64,000 bases of DNA from JAJACP01 sp964350245 (GCA_964350245.1 CAYGJC010000001.1:124001-188000), one strand, 5' to 3'; positions 52,404 through 61,559 are shown, numbered from the stretch's first letter. The notes: generated by a model not told the origin, from the letters alone. A program made the numbers and translations.

Positions 52404-52436
52404 CTATGAAGTGCGAGCATCAAACCTACAAACTAC

Positions 52437-52901
52437 TTAACCGGCCTGCTGCTCAGCACCCTTCTTTTCCAAATACTCTCGCTTATAGCGGTTCAGCTCG
52501 TCTGTATGAATGACCCAAGCAGCACCTTTGCGCGTCCCTTTGATCATCCCAGTACGCGTTGCATAATAAATCTTCTGAGCCGGAACTCCTAGTATCTTTG
52601 CAACCTGATTCACCGAGTAATACCCCTTTTCATTATCGAAAAGCAACTCTCCATCATACACAGACTTGGTGCGTGAGTACTTGTTTCTGCGGTACTCCTC
52701 TAAGTCCTTCAACTCGATTTCCCATCGAGTCTTCTTCGTTGCTTTTAACTTCTTTTGTTTGATCGCAACATAAATAGCCTGCCGAGTCACTTGATTGATC
52801 TTAGCAGCCTCTGTAATCGAAACGACCTTTCTCTCCTCTGTGCCTTCAGAAGAACACGCCTCCGGACTTACCGGAGCTTGCATCTCTTTAAAGCTTTCCA
52901 T
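52437..52901 (-). CDS. euo: Chlamydial developmental repressor Euo
   Basis: 154 residues with two excisionase/MerR-type helix-turn-helix units: VSITEAAKINQVTRQAIYVAI in pieces near 27-47, and YYSVNQVAKILGVPAQKIYYATRTG in pieces near 94-118, each followed by a KGTRKGAAWVI or KKTRWEI wing. This tandem arrangement is that of Chlamydia Euo, an early-expressed DNA-binding protein that represses late genes. The N-terminal ~25 residues and C-terminus are lineage-specific. The gene has its own terminator and a long AT-rich upstream region. Confidence 0.92.
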   Translation of the reverse strand: MESFKEMQAPVSPEACSSEGTEERKVVSITEAAKINQVTRQAIYVAIKQKKLKATKKTRWEIELKDLEEYRRNKYSRTKSVYDGELLFDNEKGYYSVNQVAKILGVPAQKIYYATRTGMIKGTRKGAAWVIHTDELNRYKREYLEKKGAEQQAG

Positions 52902-53022
52902 TTTTTTAACCCCCTAAGGTTTCATAGTTTTCACAATAACTTGTGCTGAGGCGCGTCATGGTCTCTATCTTAGTCGTTTCAACATGCTGATGCTCGTTAA
53001 CACCCCGACGTAATTCCTTCAA

Positions 53023-53072
53023 ATTGACGTAAGTCAATCTCTTTGAAGTATTTATTATCTCTTAAAAGAGAT
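53023..53072. promoter_or_regulatory. Two dyads upstream of euo
   Basis: ATTGAC-GTAA-GTCAAT (53023-53038) and ATCTCTT-AA-AAGAGAT (53057-53072) lie about 120-170 nt upstream of euo in the 500-nt AT-rich spacer 52902-53401. They are candidate operator or autoregulatory sites. The rest of the spacer is AT-rich with no convincing ORF. Confidence 0.4.
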
Positions 53073-53401
53073 TTTGTGATCAAGGATTTTTTTGCCTTTC
53101 TGTAAATTTCTTATCTGGAAATTCACTCTGGTCTTAGTAAAAAAACTCTCTACAAATTCTCTTTTCGTGTAATATTTTGATTAAGAATTGAATTCTAATC
53201 AATCATTTTCTGCTTTTTTTGTTTATTCTTTATAGTTTCTTAATATAATTATCAACTTTCCGTAAAGCTAGTAATACTTTAGGTTCTATCGATGCAGTCT
53301 TTTTTTGAACTTTTTCCTTTATAAAATCTTAATTATAAGTAAAATATCTGCTGGCAATAAATCTACCCAATCGGAATGATGAAAATCTGATGAGGTCTAT
53401 A

Positions 53402-55315
53402 ATGTTCCTACGAAACACTGCGCTGCTCTTTTTGCTTCTGACACAAAGCCTGTTTGGGAGTAAGCTCCCCCAAATCTCTGATAGCGATGTTGTCAATACG
53501 CTCAACCAAATCATGGAAGCGCACGCCTCCTACAAGACTCTTTCTCCTGTTCTTGTTCAGAGGGTTCTGGAACAATATCTTGAGGAATTGGACCCCACTA
53601 AAACGTATCTATTAGAGAAAGAAGTAGATCCATGGACCTCTCCTTCTGAAGAAACACTCCAAACAGTCTTAAATGGCGTCCAAGAGGGTAATTTTGAGAC
53701 ATTTCATCGGATTCATGAACAGATGATTGCGGCTATTGAGCGCAGAGAGAGGCTGGAAGGACTCCTCACAGAGGACTCTCTTCCGGAAGAGGTCTCTGTA
53801 AACGAGTTTAAAGATCTCAATTGGGCCAAAAACGAGGACGAACTGCGTGTGCGCCTGGCCCGAATTAAAGCCCTACAAGTTCAAACCGCCAAAAAGCTCG
53901 ATGATGCCGCCGCGCGAGACAAGGCTCTACAGCGTATCGCGAAAAGGCGGGCCTCGCGTGAGGAGGACGTGGTCTCCAAAACGCCTGATGAACGCGCGCA
54001 ACTCGTACGCGCGAATATTTTGAAAGCCTTTGCCTCGTCTCTTGATACGCACACCTCCTATTTCACCCCTGCGGAAGCCTCACAGTTTATGATTCAGGTG
54101 CAACAACGCCTCTTTGGAATCGGAGCACAGCTGCGTGATGACTTAAACGGTTTTACCATTGTCAAAATTATCGAGGGAGGGCCTGCCAGTCGTGCGCAAG
54201 GCTTAAAAGTGAATGACCGGATCATTGCCATCAACCACGAGCCTGTCGTTGGGTTAGAAATCACAGAAGCTGTCGAGCTCATCCGAGGTGAAGAGGGAAC
54301 AACTGTTCTACTCACCGTCCTGCGCGATGATGATGAAAAGGCAGAAATTGAGATCATTCGGGGTGAGGTCGTCATCAAAGAGGCGCGTATCGAATCGTCT
54401 GTTATTCCCTATGGCGATGGTGTGATTGCGCATATTTCCCTACATGCTTTCTACCAAGATCCGCTCCACTCGTCAGCCGCTGACCTCTATGAGGAGATCT
54501 CAAAAATCCGCGCGGAGCATACAATCAAAGGCATTATCCTCGATCTTCGCTTTAACTCGGGCGGGGTGCTCCCCCAAGCGGTCGCTGTAACAGGACTTTT
54601 CATTACTAAAGGTATTGTGGTCTCGATTAAAGATAATCATGGTGCTGTCGAGCATCTGCGCGATATCGATGGTAGAACGGCCTATGATGGTCCTCTTGTG
54701 ATTCTCACGAGTAAAATGACCGCCTCTGCCTCTGAGATTGTGGCGCAGACCCTCCAAGATTATGGACGTGCTATTGTCGTGGGAGATGAGCACACCTATG
54801 GAAAAGGGACTTTCCAGACCTTCACATTAGACTCTGTCAGCAACGGAAGAGTTAATCCCAAGGGTGAATTTAAAGTGACGCGCGGACGTTACTACACCGT
54901 CTCAGGGAAAAGCCCTCAGCTCGTGGGTGTGAAACCGGATATTGTTGTGCCGGGCTTTTACTCTACAATGGATATCGGAGAAATGCATGCCAAATATCCT
55001 TTAGAAAACGATTCAATTCCTGAGAATTTCCATGATGATCTCTCAGATATTCCTGTAGTGCAAAGAGATCAAATCAGCTGGCTCTACCGCTTTAACTTGC
55101 AACCAAAACTCAAGACCTACAATCGCTACCTTCCTCTTCTGGTAAAAAACTCTGAGAAGCGGATCCAAGAGAGCAAGCTTTTTCAAAACTTTTTGACGAC
55201 TCTTGAAAATGACGATGAGATTTCCAACGAAAAAGTGGAGCTTTTCACTCAAAGTGATCCTCAACTTCATGAGGCCATCCACATCGTTCAGGATTTGGTA
55301 GTCTTGTTGAAATAG
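53402..55315 (+). CDS. Tail-specific protease, S41 family (Tsp/Prc), copy 2
   Basis: 637 residues from the ATG at 53402, preferred because GAGG lies 7 nt upstream and the signal peptide MFLRNTALLFLLLTQSLFG then starts cleanly. Same domain order as copy 1: helical N-terminus, PDZ near 235-315 (FGIGAQLRDDLNGFTIVKII in pieces), S41 core with Ser in SKMTASASEIVAQTL and Lys in EHTYGKGTFQ, and a C-terminal extension. Periplasmic processing protease. Copy 1 at 18655-20601 is a clear paralogue, so two Tsp proteins may divide substrates or developmental timing. Confidence 0.93.
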   Translation: MFLRNTALLFLLLTQSLFGSKLPQISDSDVVNTLNQIMEAHASYKTLSPVLVQRVLEQYLEELDPTKTYLLEKEVDPWTSPSEETLQTVLNGVQEGNFETFHRIHEQMIAAIERRERLEGLLTEDSLPEEVSVNEFKDLNWAKNEDELRVRLARIKALQVQTAKKLDDAAARDKALQRIAKRRASREEDVVSKTPDERAQLVRANILKAFASSLDTHTSYFTPAEASQFMIQVQQRLFGIGAQLRDDLNGFTIVKIIEGGPASRAQGLKVNDRIIAINHEPVVGLEITEAVELIRGEEGTTVLLTVLRDDDEKAEIEIIRGEVVIKEARIESSVIPYGDGVIAHISLHAFYQDPLHSSAADLYEEISKIRAEHTIKGIILDLRFNSGGVLPQAVAVTGLFITKGIVVSIKDNHGAVEHLRDIDGRTAYDGPLVILTSKMTASASEIVAQTLQDYGRAIVVGDEHTYGKGTFQTFTLDSVSNGRVNPKGEFKVTRGRYYTVSGKSPQLVGVKPDIVVPGFYSTMDIGEMHAKYPLENDSIPENFHDDLSDIPVVQRDQISWLYRFNLQPKLKTYNRYLPLLVKNSEKRIQESKLFQNFLTTLENDDEISNEKVELFTQSDPQLHEAIHIVQDLVVLLK

Positions 55316-55362
55316 TTAGCTTTGACTATACTTCCCTGCTTTCTACCTACTCTGGATGTGTG

Positions 55363-56856
55363 ATGAACCAACCTGTTCGTGTCCGTATCGCCCCCTCTCC
55401 AACCGGAGACCCTCATGTCGGCACCGCTTATATGGCTCTTTTTAACCTGATTTTTGCCCGACGTTACGGGGGCCAATTCATTCTCCGCATTGAAGACACC
55501 GACCAAACACGCAGCCGACCTGAGTATGAAACAAACATCTACGAAGCCCTTAAATGGTGTGGCATTCAGTGGGATGAAGGGCCAGATGTAGGAGGGCCGC
55601 ACGGCCCCTACAGGCAGTCTGAGCGAAGCGAACTCTATCGGAAGCATGCTCAGCAACTACTGGATGCCGGTAAGGCCTACAAGTGCTTTGCGACGCCTGA
55701 AGAACTTGCTGAAATGCGTGAGCTGGGCTCCAAAGGGTATGACCGCCGCTACCGTAACTTAAGTGCTGAAGAGGTGAAGGAGCGCGAAGAGGCAGGCCAA
55801 TCGTATGTTGTCCGCCTAAAAGTTCCCTTAACAGGTGAGTGCGTCTTCGAAGATGGGGTAAAAGGGAGGATTACGTTTCCCTGGGCCGATATCGATGATC
55901 AGATTTTACTTAAATCTGATGGTTTTCCTACTTACCATCTTGCCAATGTCGTTGATGATCATCTCATGGGAATCACACATGTCATCCGTGGCGATGAGTG
56001 GATTAGTTCGACGCCCAAGCATGTGCTCCTCTATGACGTTTTTGGATGGAAGCCTCCTCAATTTGTGCACATGCCTCTTTTGCTGGGAACAGATGGCAAA
56101 AAACTCTCCAAGCGACGCAATCCCACCTCAATCTTTTACTACCGGGATTCCGGCTACCTTCCAGAAGCCTTTGTCAATTTTTTGACCCTTATGGGCTATA
56201 GCATGCCTGCCGACCAGGAGATCTATTCTGTGGAAGAAGTGATTCGCTCATTTGATCCCAAGCGGATAGGTCTTTCGGGCGCCATTTTTGATATCGGCAA
56301 GCTTGACTGGCTCAACCAACAGTATGTGATCAATCATATCCCCCAAGAAAAGCTATGGGAACGGATTAAAGAGTGGAGTTTCTCCGATGCCTTTATGGCA
56401 AAGTTAATGCCGATGGCCCATACACGCATTAAAACCTTCGGCGAGTTTATGGAGCTCTGCCATTTCTTTTTTATTAATCACATTCCGTACACACAAGAGC
56501 TGCTCACTCCCAAAAACATCACCCCTGAGCAAGCCGCTTCGCTGCTTCAAACGCTCATCTGGTCGATGGAAGAGCAAGAAGATTGGGGCGCCTCTGGCTT
56601 TGAAAAAGCTTCGCGCGAAGTAGCAGAGGTGTTTGGAGTGAACCACAAAAAAGTCGTTATGGCCTTGCTTTTTGGCACCCTAACCGGCAGCCGTCAGGGC
56701 CCCCCCCTCTTCGCATCGGTAGACATTCTGGGCAAAGACCGGACGCGCGCACGCCTGCTCACGGCTATCGCCTTCCTTGGGGGACTCTCTAACAAGAAAA
56801 CGACCCAACTCAAGACTCTGTGGGAAAAGCGCGCGTGCAGCTCTCTAATGGAGTAG
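55363..56856 (+). CDS. gltX: Glutamyl-tRNA synthetase
   Basis: 497 residues from the ATG at 55363 (a GTG precedes it). RIAPSPTGDPHVGTAYMALFN in pieces holds the HIGH motif, RIEDTDQTRSRPE the acceptor-end contact, and LGTDGKKLSKRRNPTSI the KMSKS loop. It charges tRNA-Glu (and possibly tRNA-Gln before GatCAB action). It lies between a Tsp gene and a small lipoprotein gene; in Chlamydia gltX lies between omcA and euo. Confidence 0.97.
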   Translation: MNQPVRVRIAPSPTGDPHVGTAYMALFNLIFARRYGGQFILRIEDTDQTRSRPEYETNIYEALKWCGIQWDEGPDVGGPHGPYRQSERSELYRKHAQQLLDAGKAYKCFATPEELAEMRELGSKGYDRRYRNLSAEEVKEREEAGQSYVVRLKVPLTGECVFEDGVKGRITFPWADIDDQILLKSDGFPTYHLANVVDDHLMGITHVIRGDEWISSTPKHVLLYDVFGWKPPQFVHMPLLLGTDGKKLSKRRNPTSIFYYRDSGYLPEAFVNFLTLMGYSMPADQEIYSVEEVIRSFDPKRIGLSGAIFDIGKLDWLNQQYVINHIPQEKLWERIKEWSFSDAFMAKLMPMAHTRIKTFGEFMELCHFFFINHIPYTQELLTPKNITPEQAASLLQTLIWSMEEQEDWGASGFEKASREVAEVFGVNHKKVVMALLFGTLTGSRQGPPLFASVDILGKDRTRARLLTAIAFLGGLSNKKTTQLKTLWEKRACSSLME

Positions 56857-56959
56857 CTTCTCTCTCAGCTACAATGTAATCAGGTTGATAGGGGAGTGTG
56901 CAGCGACAGCAACCGCCTAAAATGACCCCTAGAACAACGAATAAGCAGATCCCTTTCAT
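56810..56959 (-). CDS. Possible 49-residue small lipoprotein
   Basis: Starts MKGICLFVVLGVILGGCCRC, a short lipoprotein signal with lipobox LGGC (Cys17) followed by further Cys. The tail is short and polar. The 3' end overlaps the gltX end by 47 nt in convergent orientation, and the ribosome-binding site is poor. Chlamydia has omcA next to gltX; relation to OmcA is possible but not shown. Confidence 0.4.
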   Translation of the reverse strand: MKGICLFVVLGVILGGCCRCTLPYQPDYIVAEREATPLESCTRAFPTES

Positions 56960-57025
56960 ACATTCTATTCTATTATTATTTAAAAAATTGTTTCAATATT
57001 AAGATTAAATTAATAATTTAACTAA

Positions 57026-57054
57026 TTGAAAACAAACAATAAAAATGATACAAT
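57026..57054 (+). promoter_or_regulatory. Predicted promoter of the unknown gene at 57081
   Basis: TTGAAA (57026-57031), 17 nt, TACAAT (57049-57054), in a strongly AT-rich stretch; the ATG is 26 nt after the -10 box. Confidence 0.55.
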
Positions 57055-57080
57055 TTATTTATAATTATTATTTGTGAGGG

Positions 57081-58187
57081 ATGATGGCTTCAGGAGCACG
57101 AGGCGCAGGGGATGCGCATCACGACAAGCTTACAGCTGAGGGGTTCGAGGAGAAAGAGCACAAGACAACAACCTTTGCAGGGACGCGCTATACCCAAACC
57201 ACCTATAAAAAAAATGAAAACCAAGGAAAATTTGCACGAGCCGGACGTGTCGCCCTGTCTATAGCGGCCGCCGTTCCTCCGTTAACTGTCGCCTACGCAT
57301 CGAAAGGTTTCCGAGAAGACATTGCAGAAGCCGGTTTTAAAGGTTCGACGACGCGCACAGCGCTTTATGACCCCGTCGATCCCTTGGACGAAGAGCGTCC
57401 TCTAGCCGGTGTACCAGCCAATGAGAAAGAAGCCAAACTGCACGCTCAATATATAGCAAATAGAATGGAAATTGCGGATGGACTTGGGGATGATTATGAC
57501 AGTTACGAAGAGTATGTCGCTGAACTCGGTTATGACCCGGCCAGTCTTTTGATTCAACGGCTTGGCTATGACCCTAAAAACAAAGCGAGCATTCGTGACT
57601 ACCTAAAACGTCCTGAGATCAGAAGAAATCTACTCGAATCCAATGGGAATTACATGCTCCCAGAACACCGGAATGCCGGTCGGGGAATCTCCAGTTTTCT
57701 TTTTGTGCCCAACGGAGACTTTTCAAAAGCGACCTCGATAAAAATCCATGAGGCTGAATCAGGGCAACCGCTTAAAGGAGCAGAGTTTACGCGTGCGATG
57801 TACTCGTATAGCTCGCAATACGAGGATCTAATGAAAGGAATCAAGGAAAAAGCCGACAAGTGGATGGAAAAGGTGACTGATCTCACTCCAGCACAAAAAG
57901 AAAAAGTGAAAGAAACTCTGATCAAATCATTGAAAAATGGCATTGTTGTACTCGATTTTAAGGGACACCACACACGTCTTTATCCCCACGACCTCGACCC
58001 GAACAAGTACAGCGAGTTAACCGGCTTTTTCGGCAGTATGAAAGGAACACGAATCAGCTGGAGTAAAGGAACCACTAAAGATGTAGATGAATTCCACAAA
58101 GCGACACCTAAAAAAGAGCTTCCAACTCACAAACCTTTTGAACAGGCACCTCCTCCTCCGCAAGCAGACGCAGCTGACGCTGATTAA
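57081..58187 (+). CDS. Unknown protein with proline-rich tail, effector candidate
   Basis: 368 residues (ATG at 57081 or 57084, with GAGGG just upstream). No signal peptide. A short hydrophobic stretch (VALSIAAAVPPLTVAYA, about 59-75) follows a basic, Thr-rich N-terminus; the rest is charged and mixed helix. The tail reads HKPFEQAPPPPQADAADAD. No family is recognised. It lies next to the pabC-pabB-yebC end of the prfB operon, where Chlamydia carries the actin-nucleating effector gene tarp between murA and yebC, but there is no visible sequence similarity. The last 80 nt overlap pabC. Confidence 0.6.
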   Translation: MMASGARGAGDAHHDKLTAEGFEEKEHKTTTFAGTRYTQTTYKKNENQGKFARAGRVALSIAAAVPPLTVAYASKGFREDIAEAGFKGSTTRTALYDPVDPLDEERPLAGVPANEKEAKLHAQYIANRMEIADGLGDDYDSYEEYVAELGYDPASLLIQRLGYDPKNKASIRDYLKRPEIRRNLLESNGNYMLPEHRNAGRGISSFLFVPNGDFSKATSIKIHEAESGQPLKGAEFTRAMYSYSSQYEDLMKGIKEKADKWMEKVTDLTPAQKEKVKETLIKSLKNGIVVLDFKGHHTRLYPHDLDPNKYSELTGFFGSMKGTRISWSKGTTKDVDEFHKATPKKELPTHKPFEQAPPPPQADAADAD

Positions 58188-58926
58188 GCACTCCAATGGG
58201 GCGAATCCCCCCCATTGAATTAGTCCGAAAATAGAGCCCCTCTTTGGGCAGCTCCTCCAGTGTCATCTCGACCTCTTCAACAGCATACCCCTCCAAACGG
58301 GCAGCCTCAATCATTTTGCTGATTGTCACGCCAAAATAGAGAGGAAGTCTTCTGCTGGGCGTGAAAAGAGTTTTTCCCACAATCCAGCACAGGTTTCCGA
58401 AGGCAGCCTCTAAAACAATCCCCCCTTCCGTTCGTGTCAAACAGTCATCCATCCCCTGCTGTCTTGCCTCTTCCATCACATAGAGACGGTTGAGGTGCGC
58501 TAAACTCTTATAACCGGCGTGGCAAAGAGAAAAAGGGTGGGGGAAAAGGCCGACCTTAAGAGGAGTAAAAGGAGGAGGATCATAGGGGTGGAGCGTCATC
58601 AGCACGCGCCCTGCTCGCTCCGGAAGATGAAGCTCTGGTGCATCCCCTCCTGTTACTATCACCTTTAACCTCCAAATGCCCTCATGCGCCTGATTCAGGC
58701 GAATAAGCTCTTCGATCGAATCAAAGCTCAATGGAGGCATGTGCAATCCAAATGAGCGGCACTGTGTCTCTAAACGCTCTAGATGCATCTCTAAAAAACG
58801 GGGTGTTCCATTACGCACCTGGATGGTGGCATACGCCCCATCGCCAAATAGAAGTCCACGGTCGGTCACGGGAACGCGCGCCTCTTCTTGCGGCATAAAG
58901 GCGCCTTCAAAATAGACAAAGTTCAT
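58108..58926 (-). CDS. pabC: Aminodeoxychorismate lyase
   Basis: 272 residues from MNFVYFEGAFMP at 58926, with GGAGGCTG before it inside pabB. Fold-type IV PLP enzyme: FEGAF, DRGLLFGDGAYATI, HLERLETQ, catalytic Lys in YKSLAHLNRL, and LEAAFGNLCW. It releases p-aminobenzoate from aminodeoxychorismate. Branched-chain or D-amino-acid aminotransferase is the alternative, but the neighbouring pabB favours PabC. The start overlaps pabB by 20 nt and the end overlaps the convergent unknown gene by 80 nt. Confidence 0.85.
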   Translation of the reverse strand: MNFVYFEGAFMPQEEARVPVTDRGLLFGDGAYATIQVRNGTPRFLEMHLERLETQCRSFGLHMPPLSFDSIEELIRLNQAHEGIWRLKVIVTGGDAPELHLPERAGRVLMTLHPYDPPPFTPLKVGLFPHPFSLCHAGYKSLAHLNRLYVMEEARQQGMDDCLTRTEGGIVLEAAFGNLCWIVGKTLFTPSRRLPLYFGVTISKMIEAARLEGYAVEEVEMTLEELPKEGLYFRTNSMGGIRPIGVLNQRQLRLLAEEEVPVQKVCELEALF

Positions 58927-60184
58927 CAGCCTCCAAAACCTTAAACAATGACTCCCCTTTATGGAGAGTCTCTTCATACTCTTTCACCGGATCAGAGTCG
59001 ATCACAATCGCGCCACCCAGTTGAATCTGGACATGATCGGGATGGACTACAAGCGTGCGAATAGCGATGTTAAAATCAAAATCCCCATTGGCAGCGAAAT
59101 AGCCGATCGAGCCTGTATAAACCCCTCTGGGTCGCTTTTCCAGGGCCGAAATGGCCTCCATTGCGCGCAGCTTTGGACACCCCGTAATCGAGCCTCCGGG
59201 AAAGAGCTGTCTGGCGAGAGGAACCGGGCTTAAATGACTCTCACCTGTGATAATGGAAAGCAGATGAAAAACATTCGTGTAGGCCTCACATCTCCAGATC
59301 TCATGCGTTTGCACAGAACCTAGCTCCGCTACTTTTCCAATATCGTTGCGCATTAAATCAGTGATCATCAGAAGCTCCGCCCGTTCTTTTTCCGAGGCGA
59401 GTAGCGCACGCTGTCTTTCTAAATCCTCTTTGGGACTTTTTCCACGTGGCATGGTTCCTTTAATCGGACGTGTTTCTAAAAGCGCGCCCTTTCGACACAA
59501 AAACCGTTCAGGAGAAGAAGAGACAAGTGAAAAAGAACCGCACTGCACAAAAGCCGAAAAAGGGGAGGGATTAAGGGCAACAATCTTTTCAAAGTGGACA
59601 AAAGGGTCACTCGCACCCTCTAAGTGAAACTCTTGGGAGAGATTCACTTGATAGATCTCCCCTTCTAAGATCCACTCCTTGATCCGGGCCACCTTATCGA
59701 GATAGCTCTGCAAGGAGTCGGAACGGTAGGCTAACTTGAGAGAGCCAGATGAAAAAGTGGTCTCTCGATCTAAATCGACCTCCTTTTCGGCATACAAAGT
59801 CGCCACGTGCGTTACGTGATCAAAATGGATGACAACGGAGGGTCGGTAGAAAACAGCATCGGGAGTTTGCGCCGCATAGACAGGGATCGGAATTTCCGGA
59901 TCGGCAAACCCTCCCATCTCGTAGCCAAGATATCCAATCCACTTAGGAAGCGGAAGCTCTCCGTCAAAGGGACCAAGCTCTTTTTCAAGCTCCTCCCACA
60001 CACCCTCCTTGGCTGAAAGGGTCACTTTTTCTTCAGGAAAAAGAGTGAGGTAGGAGGATTGAGCCGAATCGAGAGCTCCCCCTGAATAGAGAAGCGCCGT
60101 CCCTTCACAATCGGCAAAACGGCGGGCTAAAGCGAGCGGCTCACCGTGGCTAAAGGTCCATGTTGTGATAGACTGCATCGACAT
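58907..60184 (-). CDS. pabB: Aminodeoxychorismate synthase component I
   Basis: 425 residues, a stand-alone component I. The chorismate-binding core shows PIKGTMPRGKSPKED, ITDLMRNDIGKV and LFPGGSITGCPKLRAMEAI, then GSIGYFAANGDFDFNIAIRT in pieces. It aminates chorismate using ammonia from PabA; no PabA glutaminase domain or gene is in the window. With PabC it gives p-aminobenzoate for folate. Start overlaps yebC by 35 nt. Confidence 0.92.
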   Translation of the reverse strand: MSMQSITTWTFSHGEPLALARRFADCEGTALLYSGGALDSAQSSYLTLFPEEKVTLSAKEGVWEELEKELGPFDGELPLPKWIGYLGYEMGGFADPEIPIPVYAAQTPDAVFYRPSVVIHFDHVTHVATLYAEKEVDLDRETTFSSGSLKLAYRSDSLQSYLDKVARIKEWILEGEIYQVNLSQEFHLEGASDPFVHFEKIVALNPSPFSAFVQCGSFSLVSSSPERFLCRKGALLETRPIKGTMPRGKSPKEDLERQRALLASEKERAELLMITDLMRNDIGKVAELGSVQTHEIWRCEAYTNVFHLLSIITGESHLSPVPLARQLFPGGSITGCPKLRAMEAISALEKRPRGVYTGSIGYFAANGDFDFNIAIRTLVVHPDHVQIQLGGAIVIDSDPVKEYEETLHKGESLFKVLEADELCLF

Positions 60185-60866
60185 CCTCTAGATCCTCTAG
60201 CCAATCGATCAGAGCTGTATTGGCTTCAATCACCTCTTCATCACATTCAACTAATACTTTCGGAATCATGGTAATATCTGCCTCTGTGGAAACAAATCCC
60301 TTGGCATCGAGCTGCTCTTTTACCGCATAGAGCTCCGCAGGATCGGTTGTGATCATAAAGCCCACATCAGCCACTTCAAAGTCTTCAGCACCCGCATCCA
60401 AGGCTGCATTAAAGAGCGTCTCCTCCTTAAAGTCTCCCCTCTCTACCTGAATCAATCCCTTCCGGTCGAAGTTAAAGGCAACAGCGCCCGGCTGCGCGAT
60501 GGTTCCCCCTCTTTTGTTGGTAGCAATGCGCATGTCAGAGGCGGTCCTATTTTTATTATCGGTCATCGCCTCGACGATCAACCCCACTCCCCCATGGCCG
60601 TAAAGCTCATAGGTAAGCGATTCGTAATCAGTCTGATCAGAATTAGAGGCTTTTTTGATATTACGGTCGATATTATCGTTGGGCATGTTAGCCGCTTTTG
60701 CTTTTTGAATGGCGAGCCGCAGGCGCGGATTATTCTTCTGGTCAGGCCCTCCCACTTTCACAGCGCTGATGATCTCTTTGGCAATGCGCGAGAAAATCTT
60801 TCCCTTTTGCTTATCAGCCTTATCTTTTTTATGCTTAATATTTGCCCACTTACTGTGTCCTGCCAT
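60150..60866 (-). CDS. yebC: YebC/PmpR family protein
   Basis: 238 residues. MAGHSKWANIKHKKDKADKQ with KGKIFSRIAKEI is the invariant N-terminus, and PNDNIDRNIKKAS and YGHGGVGLIVEAMTDN follow. Recent work links the family to relief of ribosome stalling at proline stretches as well as transcription control. Fits the operon prfB-GNAT-sprT-yebC-pabBC. Confidence 0.97.
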   Translation of the reverse strand: MAGHSKWANIKHKKDKADKQKGKIFSRIAKEIISAVKVGGPDQKNNPRLRLAIQKAKAANMPNDNIDRNIKKASNSDQTDYESLTYELYGHGGVGLIVEAMTDNKNRTASDMRIATNKRGGTIAQPGAVAFNFDRKGLIQVERGDFKEETLFNAALDAGAEDFEVADVGFMITTDPAELYAVKEQLDAKGFVSTEADITMIPKVLVECDEEVIEANTALIDWLEDLEDVDAVYHNMDL

Positions 60867-60872
60867 AGCGTG

Positions 60873-61559
60873 CTAACTCCTAAAAAAATGCTTTTTATTC
60901 TTTTTTTCCCACGTAATCGCCCGCTCATAATGCTCAAAAAGACGCTCGCGCTCTTTAAAGGCGGGGCCATGAATGCGAAAATAACCATTTTCATCAACAT
61001 ATCCCGGCACCACAGCGTGCAACATCTCATGATAGAGAATAAAGGCGACAAAATAGTCGGGGAAAAAAGGGTCATCAAGAATCCGATGCATCTTGACCAG
61101 TTTCAGATTGTCTTGGTAAAGACCAAAAGTCACGCGCCTCCGGCTATTGCGTCCCCAATTTCCATACCAAGTGAACAAAAGGTCTAACTTGCCCTCAAAA
61201 TAGCGTTGATTGATCTGCTGATAAAGAGGATTTAAGTCATAAAATCTGCCCACCTGAACAAGTCGATGCGGATTTAACCGATTAGAGACATCGAACCGAG
61301 AAAGATTTTCCTGAATAAAACCGCGTAAAACTAGATTGTGTGCACTTTTATTGCGCCGTGTTCCGCGCACATAGTGTGCAACCGCGCCGATTACCTCGTC
61401 GGGAGCATCGAGAAACATCTTATGCACAGACAGCCGCGCTCTTCCCCGCTTTTTTTCTAGAACGCTGAGCATTGTCGAGCGATTTTCATTGATCACGAGC
61501 TCCACATCGATCTTCAAGTGCCCGCGCAGCTTAGCTGTTAAACTGCACTCCTTTGTCAC
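60873..61559 (-). CDS. SprT-like zinc metalloprotease domain protein
   Basis: 228 residues, GTG start overlapping the GNAT stop (GTGA). The C-terminal half has LLFTWYGNWGRNSRRRVTFGLY in pieces and the zincin motif FILYHEMLHAVVPG (HExxH), then the third ligand region. SprT-like proteins include DNA-protein crosslink proteases; function of bacterial members is little known. The N-terminal ~80 residues show no recognisable domain. Confidence 0.8.
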   Translation of the reverse strand: MTKECSLTAKLRGHLKIDVELVINENRSTMLSVLEKKRGRARLSVHKMFLDAPDEVIGAVAHYVRGTRRNKSAHNLVLRGFIQENLSRFDVSNRLNPHRLVQVGRFYDLNPLYQQINQRYFEGKLDLLFTWYGNWGRNSRRRVTFGLYQDNLKLVKMHRILDDPFFPDYFVAFILYHEMLHAVVPGYVDENGYFRIHGPAFKERERLFEHYERAITWEKKNKKHFFRS

